This document shows, piece by piece, positions 54,232-63,051 of a DNA stretch of 64,000 nucleotides (positions within the stretch are counted from its first letter, which is position 1; each line of letters starts with the position of its first letter). Below the pieces are notes generated by a model. The model ran no database searches. It was given only the letters and a program-made list of their open reading frames with translations, and had not been told where the DNA came from. Both the position numbers and the translations under genes were made by a program. The stretch covers positions 1,364,001 to 1,428,000 of the forward strand of contig CBDDCT010000006.1 of assembly GCA_965226185.1 (NCBI GenBank). Direction: 5' to 3'. Source of the stretch: CBDCYS01 sp965226185 (GTDB lineage: Bacteria; Acidobacteriota; Terriglobia; Bryobacterales; UBA6623).

Positions 54232-56032
54232 CCTGAATTATGCATTGCGGGGTGCACCGGAGGAGGGCTGAGCCGCCAGGGGCCATTTGGGGGACCCCCG
54301 AAAACATGGGGTAATAAGGTAGGCTGGCAAAGATTTCAGCTTCGCCAGTCAACCCCAAGGAGGTCACCCAAATGGTTACCAAGCGAAAACAGCATAGCTC
54401 CCGAAGGCCCGTCAAACAAGGCCGGGGCGCGAGGGCCCCGCGGCCCAATAAAATCGGGGCTGCCACGCCTTATCACTTCCGCGGCAAGAATCTGACTCCC
54501 TACGGCGGCTTGCTGCCCGTCGCCACCCTGCTCGAAAAACTCGGCTTCCAGGCGCTGCTGGAAGAAACCATCACGAACAAACGAATCACCCGTGTGATGA
54601 GCCTCTACCAGTTTGTGCTGGCCCTCGTGCTGGGCCTCTATGTCGGCTTTGCGCGGCTGAACCAACTCCGCTTCATCGCCCGCGACCCCATCTTGACCGG
54701 CATCTTGCAAGTGACGCGTCTGCCGCCGCAGTCCACGCTGTGGCGCTTTCTGGCCTCGCTGCACCTCAACGTGGCGAAGCAGATCCTTTCCATTCAGCGC
54801 CAGCTGCGGGAACGAGTCTGGGCCGCGGCCCAGGTGAAATTGGAGACGGTGACGCTGGACACCGACACCACCGTGCACACGCTCTACGGCCGCCAGATGG
54901 GCGGGCGCAAGAGTTACAACCCCAAGAACAAGGGCAAGCGCAGCTACCAGCCGATACTGACTTTCCTGGCCGAGACGCGCGAATACCTGATGGGCGGGTT
55001 GCGCAACGGCGACCGGCCCACGGGCCGGCAGATCGCCGCCCACCTCGAGAGCGCCTTTCGGGCTTTGCCGCACGGCGTGAAGAAAATCCTGGCGCGGGCC
55101 GATTCCGGGTTTTATTGCTGGGAGGCGGTGGAGGCCTATGAAAAGGCGGCTTGTCAGTTCGTCATCGTGGCGCGCAAGACCAGGCGGCTGGTCGAGCAGT
55201 TGCAGCAAGCGGCCTGGAAGCCCTCGCCCCACAGCGATGCGGATGCGGAATGCGAATTCCTCTACCAGCCGCAGGGCTGGGCGCGGGCCTGTCGTTTCCT
55301 GGCGCTGCGTTACGAAAACGAACCCGCGGCCGGCGCGGCCGAGCAATACCAGCTGTTTGCCACCAGCGCTTACACCTACCGCGTGTTTGTCACCAACCTG
55401 GCCGAACCGATCGCGGCGGTGGTGTGGTTTTACAATCAGCGCGCCGCAGCCGAGAACCTCATCAAGGAGGCCAACAACGACGCCGGGCTGGCGGCCCATC
55501 CCTCGCGCCGCTTTGACATGAACCGCAATCACTTTCAGCTGGCCATGCTGGCCTACAACCTCAACTGCTGGCTGCTGCTGTTCAACCGCGAAGCCCAAGC
55601 CAGCGTGGAGACACTGCGGCACACCACCCTGGCGACGGCGCGGCTGCGCTTTCTGTTCGTGGCGGCCAAGATCTGGCGGCACGCCGGCAGAACGGGTGTC
55701 AGCTACAGCGATCATTATGAGGAAAAGGGCCTGTTTGAACGGCTGATGCGGCGGCTGCGGGCGATGGGGCCACCGGGATCGAGCTTCACGCCGGTGGTGG
55801 AGGGTGCGCTGAGTTGAGGGGCGCTCCATGCATAAAATTTCATGCACTCGCCGCAACGTACTGGGAACACGCCGCTTGCCCGCCCGCTTTTGCCCGCCGG
55901 GATTGGCAGGCGGCTCAAACAGGGAGGGAAACAGAGGAAAAGACGACTTGCTAAATCACTGAGTTGACACGACTGCCGCTACCGCCACAACTCCATCGGC
56001 GATGGCTACGCCGAATCGGTGCATAATTCAGG
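54232..56032 (+). mobile_element. 1801-bp IS1380-like element, copy 2
   Basis: Ends CCTGAATTATGCA at 54232 and the inverted end at 56032; target duplication TTACA at 54227-54231 and 56033-56037. Length and sequence as in copy 1 (9277-11077), opposite orientation. It lies within the reverse transcriptase gene. Confidence 0.93.
54372..55817 (+). CDS. IS1380-type transposase of the 1801-bp element, copy 2
   Basis: 481 residues, the same as the copy at 9492-10937 except for Thr in place of Ala near the end (SSFTPVVEGALS). AAGGAGGT stands 8 bases before the ATG. DDE candidates LDTDTTVHTLYG, ARADSGFYCWE and NQRAAAENLIKE are intact. Possibly active. Confidence 0.93.
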   Translation: MVTKRKQHSSRRPVKQGRGARAPRPNKIGAATPYHFRGKNLTPYGGLLPVATLLEKLGFQALLEETITNKRITRVMSLYQFVLALVLGLYVGFARLNQLRFIARDPILTGILQVTRLPPQSTLWRFLASLHLNVAKQILSIQRQLRERVWAAAQVKLETVTLDTDTTVHTLYGRQMGGRKSYNPKNKGKRSYQPILTFLAETREYLMGGLRNGDRPTGRQIAAHLESAFRALPHGVKKILARADSGFYCWEAVEAYEKAACQFVIVARKTRRLVEQLQQAAWKPSPHSDADAECEFLYQPQGWARACRFLALRYENEPAAGAAEQYQLFATSAYTYRVFVTNLAEPIAAVVWFYNQRAAAENLIKEANNDAGLAAHPSRRFDMNRNHFQLAMLAYNLNCWLLLFNREAQASVETLRHTTLATARLRFLFVAAKIWRHAGRTGVSYSDHYEEKGLFERLMRRLRAMGPPGSSFTPVVEGALS

Positions 56033-56037
56033 TTACA

Positions 56038-57764
56038 ACAAGCAGGTCTTCGGTCATCTTTACGCAGGGAAACCTTCGACGTGGTTCTATCGGAAATGGA
56101 GCGACGGCTACAAGGCGTTCAACGACGCGGCCCGGAAAGCTTATGCGGATGGGTTTGTTTACGCCGGCAGCTTCGACCTGACGGCATGTTACGACAGCCT
56201 AGATCATCAGGTGCTGCGGCACTTTCTCGAAAAGCTCGGCTTGGATCGCGAGTTCTGCAAGCAACTCACGGATTGGATGGAAGTCTGGACTGCGACGTAA
56301 ATGGGGATCTTTCATAACCACGGCATACCGCAGGGGCCCTTGCCTTCCGGCCTCGTTTCGGAAGTTGTGCTCAGCCACTTTGATTCGTTGAAGAGCCGAG
56401 GAGTCGACTTCCATTACTTTCGCTATGTCGATGACATTCGACTGTTTGCGAAAAATGAGCGGGATCTTCGCCGCCTCTTGGTTAAGCTTGACCTGCTGAG
56501 CAAGGACATTGGCCTCTTCCCTCAGAGCGGCAAGATCCGGATTCATCGAGTAAAAAACATTGAAGACGAGTTGAAGTCCCTTTCGAAACCAACAGAAAGC
56601 GCCATCAAACGCAAGCGCGTTGACCAGATGAAACTTCTCAAGCGAATCAAAGAGCTAACTCCGCGCTTCGCTATTGCAGACGCAACACGGTTTAAATATT
56701 TACTCGCCCATGCCGATCCTTCCTCTGAGCTCACGGCCCGTCTCTGGCGCGTCCTTGAAATGCATCCAGAAGTCTATACAAACGTCTGTAACTACCTCCG
56801 CCGATATCCCAAACTCCCTCACGTGCCAGCGGAGAGAATTGTGGAGGTCGTTAGGGCGAATACCCTTTACCATTCGGTCCAGGCCGAGTTCATCGGTGTA
56901 GCAGACGGTCGGCTCCCGCCAGCATGGGATGATCAGCTGGCCAATTATCTGAGAGTACAGTGGTCCCCAAGTAGCATGGACCCGGACCTGCTGGCGAGGG
57001 TTGGAACGTATCTGATGCGGACTGGTCATCTCACCGCACGCCAAGTAGAACACGCGTGCAGCAGGGCGCGATCATGGTGGACCCGAGCAACACTTATTGA
57101 CAACTTGGACCTGATTCATGTGGGCACGGCGACCCGTGATCGAATCGTTCAGAAAGGGCTTCGAGACGATGCGCGAGATGTGGCGCTTGCCGCCGGGTGG
57201 ACAGCATTCATGGGCGAGGTCAGCCTCACCGGATCCCAGAAGTACTGGAACCGCTCCGGATCGATCTTGCTCCGGGAGGTGGGTCTGATCAAGCGGGCGT
57301 CAGGTTACTGCGGCATCAGCATGAGCTTCCAGAAGCTCGACCCGAAGATGCCGACTGTGAGCTGGAAGAGACTGCTGAGCGCTCATTACACCCAAGCGGA
57401 AAGACAGGCAGTCGATATTGTCGCCTTGTCCCAGACGAACATCACGGCGTTCGTGAATGCGCTGGATGTGTTCAATGACATCCTGCTTGACGCACTGTTC
57501 AAAGCAGACGGCACGATCGGTTCATACACGCTGGGTGAGATTGGCGCCGTCCTAGGATTTAAGACTTCACGATTCGCGTCGAAATATCCAGCAACTTTCG
57601 CACTAGCCTCACAAGTCCACGAGGCAAGACTCAGTAGCATGTACTCCCATCCCCGTGTCCGAAAGACGTCAAAACCGACAAAGAGGATTCGGTACCGTTT
57701 CCTCGGGAACGCCAAGAGGGTATTGAGATCGGCAGCCAGCGAGTTGTGTGCCGCCGGTCATTGA
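56038..57764 (+). pseudogene. Reverse transcriptase, catalytic and C-terminal part, with in-frame stop
   Basis: Continues the split gene. Motif A is FDLTACYDSLDHQVLRHFL, motif B is NHGIPQGPLPSGLVSEVVL, and the active site is YFRYVDDIRLFAKNE (YVDD) with FPQSGKIRIHRVK behind it. About 400 further residues, mostly helical, follow the polymerase (LEMHPEVYTNVCNYLRRYPK, LNGSQ-like repeats, RYRFLGNAKRVLRSAASELC). A long helical tail after a bare reverse transcriptase is the layout of the Abi/unknown-group enzymes used in phage defence. Nothing indicates a group II intron maturase or retron. TAA at 56298-56300, between motifs A and B in the same frame, is a second lesion. The original protein had about 684 residues. 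Confidence 0.85.
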
Positions 57765-57779
57765 CCGCACCTCGTTGGA

Positions 57780-58030
57780 TGATCTTTGTGGCGCTTAGCC
57801 GGCACACGCCGACGAGTACTCTAGGGGAAAGTCGAGGGAAGTAGGGACAGAGCCCGAACCACAGAACACAAAGCCGTCAAAAGTCGAAAGTCGGACATGA
57901 AAGTCGGGGGCGGGCAGGCTACGACCTTCCAGGTCCGGCCGCCTCGCGGCCGGTCCCTCACCAGACAACACTGCGTCAACCAAGAAAGTCGGGACAGCCT
58001 GCGACTCTTCGGATCCCACGTGAACGGAGT
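57780..58030. repeat. Short-repeat intergenic region (AAAGTCGGG units)
   Basis: AAAGTCG recurs at least five times (near 57828, 57884, 57900 and 57985) in both simple and hairpin contexts. GTCGGGACAGCCTGCGACT forms a small stem. No ORF. It may mark the right edge of the reverse-transcriptase island or be a REP-like cluster. Confidence 0.4.
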
Positions 58031-58033
58031 TCT

Positions 58034-58366
58034 TCAAGCCGCGTCAGCGCGTTGGCCCGTCCTGACTTTCAGCCGCACGTCCTCATGGCGCTGTAGGGCC
58101 TCGATGACCCGAGATAGACGAGACGCTCGCGGGTTCCCCTTGGCCCCGAACATCCGAATGAGGCTCTTTTCCGGGATACCGGCCGCCTCGCTCAGGGCAC
58201 GGTAGCCGATGGTCGCCTTGATGTAATCACGAAGAAGTCCCTTAATCGTCTCGATATCGCCGGCGAGCAGATTCTCGACTGCCTCGGTCAACAGCGCTCG
58301 GCGAAACCCGGGGTTCCGCTGTGCCTTCTCCCAAATCGTCTCGCGAAAATTCCTTGTCAATGGCAT
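58034..58366 (-). CDS. DNA-binding antitoxin, HigA2-like
   Basis: 110 residues from ATG 58366, 4 bases after the toxin stop. An N-terminal helical part (FRETIWEKAQRNPGFRRALL, TEAVENLLAGDIETIKGLLR) precedes a helix-turn-helix (IGYRALSEAAGIPEKSLIRM). The GNPRASRLSRVIEALQRHED end is typical of antitoxins that follow HigB/RelE-type toxins. Expected to bind and neutralise the toxin and repress the operon. The frame is open further upstream inside the toxin gene, but homology starts here. Confidence 0.82.
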   Translation of the reverse strand: MPLTRNFRETIWEKAQRNPGFRRALLTEAVENLLAGDIETIKGLLRDYIKATIGYRALSEAAGIPEKSLIRMFGAKGNPRASRLSRVIEALQRHEDVRLKVRTGQRADAA

Positions 58367-58370
58367 GGTG

Positions 58371-58712
58371 TCATCCTTCGATCTTCTTGCGCCGAATGTA
58401 GTCGTCCCAGCGCTGTTTGGCGTCCTCAACGTCCCGCGACTGTCGCTTCTTCGTGCCCCCGGCAAGCAGAATGACCAGCGTGTCCCCGTCTCTTCCGAAG
58501 TAGAGACGGTAGCCGGGTACACGCCGGACCCCCTCCAGCCCGGCATTTCGCGCTCGCGGTCCAATGTTCGGCTGCTGCGCGATCAAAGCTAGTCCCCGCC
58601 TGAGTTCCTGCTCAAGCGCCTCGGAGGCCGCGGGTCGGTTCGCCTGCCACCACTCCCAGGCTTCCGTAATTTCGCGGGCGGCGCGCCGGACAATCGTTAT
58701 GGGACGCGCCAT
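58371..58712 (-). CDS. ParE/RelE-superfamily toxin
   Basis: 113 residues. N terminus ARPITIVRRAAREITEAWEW, then LEQELRRGLALIAQQPNIGP and LEGVRRVPGYRLYFGRDGDT, LVILLAGGTKKRQSRDVEDA. The pattern 'R-x-A..-E-h..h..W/Y' and 'RR..h..Y.l.Y.....-hhhh' is that of the ParE/RelE fold. The C-terminal TKKRQSRDVEDA resembles HigB-like 'gGDKsTQ-kDI..A'. Either ribosome-dependent mRNA cleavage or gyrase inhibition is possible; the residues do not decide. Its ATG overlaps the stop of the upstream small gene by one base. Confidence 0.85.
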   Translation of the reverse strand: MARPITIVRRAAREITEAWEWWQANRPAASEALEQELRRGLALIAQQPNIGPRARNAGLEGVRRVPGYRLYFGRDGDTLVILLAGGTKKRQSRDVEDAKQRWDDYIRRKKIEG

Positions 58713-58924
58713 TAGCGCCGAGATCGGGACAGTACGTCGGTCGCATCCAACGTTTCACCACGGTCCGCCTCACCCATCGCTTCAAGAAGAGCGGCTTCGT
58801 CGTCGCCGCTTAATTCAAAGCTCGGTTCGTCGGCACACAGGACCGTTACCTCGGCGCCCTCTGCCAGCGCTTCGCCTTCCACCACAATGCGGCCCTCAGC
58901 GACTCTCCCCTTGGTTATTCGCAT
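58712..58924 (-). CDS. Small antitoxin-like protein upstream of the ParE/RelE toxin
   Basis: 70 residues. The N-terminal beta part MRITKGRVAEGRIVVEGEAL, AEGAEVTVLC looks like an AbrB/MazE-type or DUF-style short strand module. The acidic C-terminal helix (GDDEAALLEAMGEADRGETL, then DATDVLSRSRR) is typical of toxin-binding tails. Small genes of this type precede ParE-like toxins in many genomes. TAATG overlap with the toxin start indicates coupled translation. This makes a second putative antitoxin for one toxin. Confidence 0.75.
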   Translation of the reverse strand: MRITKGRVAEGRIVVEGEALAEGAEVTVLCADEPSFELSGDDEAALLEAMGEADRGETLDATDVLSRSRR

Positions 58925-59299
58925 GGCCTCATTGTACTTTGAACGAAACTTGCCGAAAACTGGCTGACTGGCCCCAGCGCGCCTTGTGGGAGGCCGCTGG
59001 TTGATCTTGCGCGGACGGTCCGGCCCAGGAGGACAAAAACCCGTGGGTTTTCGGTCGAACGGCCAAACTCTGACGTCTGCCGCACAACCTTCCAAGCCGG
59101 GGAAAACACCGCCGGCAATCCGGCGATCCGTGGCTACAAAGCAGTCGGTCGCTGACAAAAACACCCCATTTCCAAAAACTCCCGCAGCCAGTCACGGAAA
59201 TTTAAGAAATCTATTCTCAATAAAATCAACCCATTGGCCCCAAGACCCCGAAATCAACCCCCACCGGCCTGCTAGCGTAAGCGTGAGGCATCTCGAACA
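58925..59299. other. Intergenic region upstream of the toxin-antitoxin operon
   Basis: No convincing gene. It should contain the promoter/operator of the minus-strand TA operon and the promoter of the plus-strand HTH gene. The AT-richer part at 59200-59235 is the most likely promoter area; I cannot define boxes. Confidence 0.3.
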
Positions 59300-59813
59300 A
59301 TGGAAAAATCATCCAGCAGCAGCGTAACGGCCATCAATTCTTCGAACGACAGAAACGACGGCTCAACGGCTCAACGGCTCAGCGGCTCAGCGGCTCAACG
59401 GCTCAACCGTTCTCAATCAGTCCAACGACAGAAACGACGGCCTAACGCCGTCGCAAGAACGCGCCATCAAAGCCCTGCTCACGTCGCGATCGATCGCCGC
59501 CGCCGCCCGCCAAGCCGAGGTCGGCGAGAGCAGTCTCCGCCGCTGGCTCCGCGAGGACGACAATTTCCAAGACAAGCTTCGTCGCCTCCGCGAGCAATCC
59601 CTCTCGCACGCCGCCCTGCAACTCCAGGAAGGTGTCAGCAAGGCCGTCGGAATCCTCTACGACCTCATCGAGCGCGACAAACGCATCGAGCCCGGACGCT
59701 CTTCACTCATCCGCACCGCCCTCGATTACGGCTTCCGCTCCAGCGTCTACAACGACGTCATCGAGCGCATGAAGACCCTCGAAGAGAAACAAGCCGCGGG
59801 GTTGAAGCAATGA
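59300..59813 (+). pseudogene. Phage-type HTH (small-terminase-like) protein gene frameshifted by an 8-bp repeat insertion
   Basis: ATG 59300 opens MEKSSSSSVTAINSSNDRND in one frame. The conserved part lies in another frame and begins at 59442: LTPSQERAIKALLTSRSIAA, ARQAEVGESSLRRWLREDDN, LQLQEGVSKAVGILYDLIER, ending KTLEEKQAAGLKQ at 59813. Between them a 79-bp insert (59363-59441) shifts the frame by one. It consists of the GGCTCAAC array plus a second copy of the 21-bp TCNAACGACAGAAACGACGGC (first copy 59342-59362). Removing it restores a protein of about 144 residues whose SRSIAAAARQAEVGESSLRR is a clear helix-turn-helix like those of phage-encoded phBC6A51/terminase-small proteins. Confidence 0.72.
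59360..59407. repeat. 8-bp tandem array (GGCTCAAC)x6
   Basis: Six units: four GGCTCAAC and two GGCTCAGC. Located inside the 79-bp insert that breaks the HTH gene; same unit as at 41816-41871. Confidence 0.9.
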
Positions 59814-60202
59814 AATACTGGTGCTACTACACCGACGTAGTCCGCTATCTGGAGCGGCTCGAAGCGCTTTACTCCCAAAAGAAGACCGAAGGCCCCGCCT
59901 ATCTCATCTGGCAAGACGACGATGGCCCCTCGATGATCGCCGGACCCGGCATCGAATGGCACCGGGGAGACGGCCCGCCCCCCGACATTGACGCCATCAA
60001 CCTGACCGCCCGCCAACGCCCCAGCAACCGAGCCGCGGCCGCAAGGCTGCGGTCAACATCGCGGCCCAACTCACAAGACCGGGCCCCGCAACGCAACACC
60101 GCAAGCCCCCAATGCCGCCAGCGTGCTGCTTCGGCGACGGCCCCCGGCGTGGCGCGTGGTCAGGGGAAAATCACTCGACCGTGCTGCAGGACCTACTCCT
60201 AG
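59810..60202 (+). CDS. Small protein of unknown function after the HTH gene
   Basis: ATG 59810 overlaps the stop of the HTH gene (ATGA). The first 65 residues look genuine (MKYWCYYTDVVRYLERLEAL, GPAYLIWQDDDGPSMIAGPG, IEWHRGDGPPPDIDAINLTA). The rest is Arg/Ala/Ser-rich and may be out of frame or read into IS flank. I do not recognise a family. Coupling to the phage-like HTH gene suggests a prophage or integrative-element remnant. Confidence 0.4.
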   Translation: MKYWCYYTDVVRYLERLEALYSQKKTEGPAYLIWQDDDGPSMIAGPGIEWHRGDGPPPDIDAINLTARQRPSNRAAAARLRSTSRPNSQDRAPQRNTASPQCRQRAASATAPGVARGQGKITRPCCRTYS

Positions 60203-61322
60203 ACCGGATTGCCAGCGTATTAGCCCTCCGTCGGGCTATCAGCCGGTCTCTGGCTCCCAACAACCCCACTCCCACCGGCGCGCCTGCACCGCGCCCGCCA
60301 AAAAAGGCGAACAAAAGGAGTACGAATTTTCCAAAACCCGCTCAAACCTGCTCACAGCACCGCAAGAAACGACGGAGCCAAGCGGAAATCAAGGCCCAGC
60401 AATCGATTCCGGCTCACCTGCGGTACACCATCAACCACTTCACTTCAATGATGAGTTCCCGAATGACGACGCTTGCCTGGAATACATCAAGGAACAGCGC
60501 TTCCCCGGCGGCGTCACTCGCTGCGAGAAGTGCGGCAAGGACCGCAAGCATCACCGCGTAAGCAAGCGTACCGCCTACGCCTGCGGGTATTGCGGCAGCC
60601 AAGTGTACCCGCTGGCCGGAACCATCTTTGAGAAGTCCACCACTTCGCTCCGTCTTTGGTTCTACAGCATGTACCTAATGGGATCTACCCGTTGCGGGAT
60701 CTCTGCAAAACAGATTCAACGCGAAACCGGCGTCACCTACAAGACCGCGTGGAGAATGTTCAGGCAGATTCGGTCGCTGATGTCCGAGGACGATCTCGAA
60801 TTGGAGGGGCCGACGGTGGAGATGGACGAAACATACTATGGTGGCCGTCGCAAAGGTTCGCGCGGTCGTCCTGGTCGTGGCGACAAGAAGAAAATGCCCG
60901 TGGTCGGCATTGTCGAGCGCAAGGGCCGCGTCGTGGCACGAACCACCGAGGACGCCAAAGGCTCAACCCTGCTGCCGCTCGTCTCAAAGCACGTGCTCCC
61001 CAAGAGCACCATCTATACCGATGAGTGGAAAGGCTACGATGGCGTTCCGTACATGAAGGATGCGGATGGCGAGTCCAAGGGTTACAAGCACCGGCGCATC
61101 CACCACGCGGCGAAAGTCTACGTGATGGGAGATATCCACACCAACAGCGTTGAGGGCTTTTGGAGCCTCATCAAGCGCGGGATCGGTGGAGTCTATCACT
61201 CGGTCAGCAAGAAGTACTTGCAGACCTATTTGGATGAGTACAGCTATCGGTACAACCGACGCGACCAGGGGAACCTGATCTTCAAGTCGATTTTGGCTGA
61301 GGTTTCACAGCGGGCGGAGTGA
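60123..61322 (+). CDS. IS1595-family (ISXO2-like) transposase
   Basis: The open frame starts at GTG 60123, but recognisable transposase begins only near residue 104: LHFNDEFPNDDACLEYIKEQ. A zinc ribbon follows (TRCEKCGKDRKHHRVSKRTA, YACGYCGS), then the ISXO2-like catalytic domain: KTAWRMFRQIRSLMSEDD, VEMDETYYGGRRKG (first Asp), STIYTDEWKGYDGV (second Asp), GDIHTNSVEGFWSLIKRGIG (the H-x-N-x-x-E 'N' site) and YLDEYSYRYNRRD. The core is intact. The 100 upstream residues have no family character, so the natural start was probably lost or lies around 60420. Ends of the element were not found. Confidence 0.82.
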   Translation: MLLRRRPPAWRVVRGKSLDRAAGPTPRPDCQRISPPSGYQPVSGSQQPHSHRRACTAPAKKGEQKEYEFSKTRSNLLTAPQETTEPSGNQGPAIDSGSPAVHHQPLHFNDEFPNDDACLEYIKEQRFPGGVTRCEKCGKDRKHHRVSKRTAYACGYCGSQVYPLAGTIFEKSTTSLRLWFYSMYLMGSTRCGISAKQIQRETGVTYKTAWRMFRQIRSLMSEDDLELEGPTVEMDETYYGGRRKGSRGRPGRGDKKKMPVVGIVERKGRVVARTTEDAKGSTLLPLVSKHVLPKSTIYTDEWKGYDGVPYMKDADGESKGYKHRRIHHAAKVYVMGDIHTNSVEGFWSLIKRGIGGVYHSVSKKYLQTYLDEYSYRYNRRDQGNLIFKSILAEVSQRAE

Positions 61323-61506
61323 TTGCCCGCTGCAATAGATTTTTGAAAGAGTTCCGTGCGATCGGACCCATTCGCCGCTGAGTATCCTTGGCGGGCTTCA
61401 GCGGCTTGGCCGTCGTCGCAGATTTTTGCTTGGCATCGCGTGCCATTGCCCTAGTCGTGATGTACCACGCCTACGGCGGGAAGGCCGCGTTGCGCTATTT
61501 GTCAAG

Positions 61507-63051
61507 AGGCGATAGAAATGTCCCCTTGGTTTTGTTGTTTGTAAGTTTGTAAGAGAGTATCGTCGTCGGGGCTGTGGGAATGTGGGAATCGCTTTAGCGA
61601 TTCCCAAGGGACGGTGGGAAGGGTGGGAAACCTGTCGTTGCGATGCGAACCCTCGGCGCTGTTCGCCGAGGTTTTCCACGCTTTCCATCCGGCCCGTCAT
61701 TTCCATAGCCCTGCCTTTTTTATGTCGCCGCCACGCGCTTTTTCGACTTCAGCGATTTACGCCAGGGGTGGTCCGCCGCTGGCTTGGGCCGCTTCCGAGC
61801 CGCTCGTTGTTTCGGCTCTGGACGCGGCTGCCGCTGCGGCCCGACGATCTCTTCAAACGCCACCGCGCGGCTCTCGCAGGCCACCTGCAACTCGCCCTCG
61901 CGCGCTTGCTGCACGGTGACTCTCCCACCCGCTCCCAAGCCCTGATTGCGCTTCGGTTTCAACTGCGGAAAACGGTTCTCGAAACGTACCACCAGGTCGT
62001 TGGATACCACCCGCTCGGCCTCCAAGCAAAACACCCACTTCAAGTCCAGACGCTTCGATAAGCGCCGATGAAAGTCCGCTCCCGCCGACGGCTCACAGCA
62101 GAACTTGGCGTTGTGCTCTGGCAGATACTGCTCGTCCAGATAGCGCTTTGCCGCCTCGTAATCGGCAATGCCTTGGAGCCGCATCTTCTTGATCAGGCGG
62201 TCTTGATGGGTGCCGTGATGGCGCTCCACGCGGCCCTTCGCTTGCGGTGACGAAGCGGCGATGATGCCAATGCCGAGCTTGGCGCACATGCGTCCGAACT
62301 GCGTCTCGGGCTCGCTGCCTTCCAGCGCTTCACGCCACGTTGGCTGGCGCTTGTAGACGTTCTTCCAGTCGCAATACAACGCCTTCGGAACGCCGTATTG
62401 ACGCACCCAGGCCTGGAGTAAATCGGCCGCCGCCCAAGTCGTTTCCTCGCTCGAGAAGCGGCACAGCGCCAGACCGCTCGCATCGTCGACGAAGTTCATC
62501 AGGCAACCTTTCCGCCCGCGGGCTTCGAGCCACTCGTGGTGCGAACCGTCGAGCTGGATCAGCTCGCCCAAGTGCGCTTTACGCTGCCGCCGCGAGCGAT
62601 GCGGCTGGCGCTTGCGGCGGCGGCTCCACAGGCCGGCGGCGAGCATCCAGAGCCGCAATGTCCGCACCGAATACTTGCAGATCGTGGTCCTTTCGCAAAT
62701 GCTCGGCCGCCAGAGTAGGCCCGCAGCGCTCGTGCGGTTCGCCGGAGTAGTGTTCGCGCACCAGTTGCAGCACTCGCTTGCGAACTTCCGCCGGCTTGGC
62801 GCGGTTCGATACCCGGCCCACGTTGGCGTGCTTCAATGCTTTTGTCCCTCCCGCGCTGTAGCGCCTCCAGATCCGCTTGCTCTGGCGATAACTGCAATCC
62901 AGCATCCGCGCCGCCTCGCTCAGCTTCAACTCGCCTCGCTTCACCCGGCCCAGCACCTCGCCTCGTCTCAATTCCTTGTCGTTCATCCATGTCCTCTCCA
63001 ATCTAGGCTCCTCCTTCGGAGCCTTAGATTAGGGGACATTTCTATCGCCCT
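61507..63051 (-). mobile_element. ISNCY-type insertion sequence
   Basis: Ends AGGCGATAGAAATGTCCCC at 61507 and, inverted, AGGGCGATAGAAATGTCCCC at 63051 (about 1.55 kb). No clear target duplication. A further GGGGACATTATCATCGCCC just outside (63057-63075) looks like the end of a second, related copy. A hairpin ATCTAGGCTCC/GGAGCCTTAGAT at 63001-63029 lies between the end and the transposase start. The non-coding 61560-61640 shares a GTGGGAATGTGGGAATCGC stretch with the tail of the rve-type IS. Confidence 0.75.
61720..62986 (-). pseudogene. ISNCY-type transposase with a +1 frameshift
   Basis: The front (ATG 62986) reads MNDKELRRGEVLGRVKRGEL, KLSEAARMLDCSYRQSKRIW (helix-turn-helix), and GPTLAAEHLRKDHDLQV. 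The rest continues in another frame from about 62670: SVRTLRLWMLAAGLWSRRRK, HLGELIQLDGSHHEWLEARG (first Asp), FVDDASGLAL, PKALYCDWKNVYKR (second Asp), SSPQAKGRVERHHGTHQDRL (Glu). A single extra T in GTATTCGGTG (near 62675) explains the shift. It is either a mutation or, less likely, a programmed slip. The triad itself is intact. Confidence 0.82.

Noticed and set aside
53904..57764. Group II intron maturase or retron RT
   Set aside because: No maturase X/HNH domain, no intron RNA at the flanks, no msr/msd-like inverted repeats seen upstream, and a long helical tail instead.
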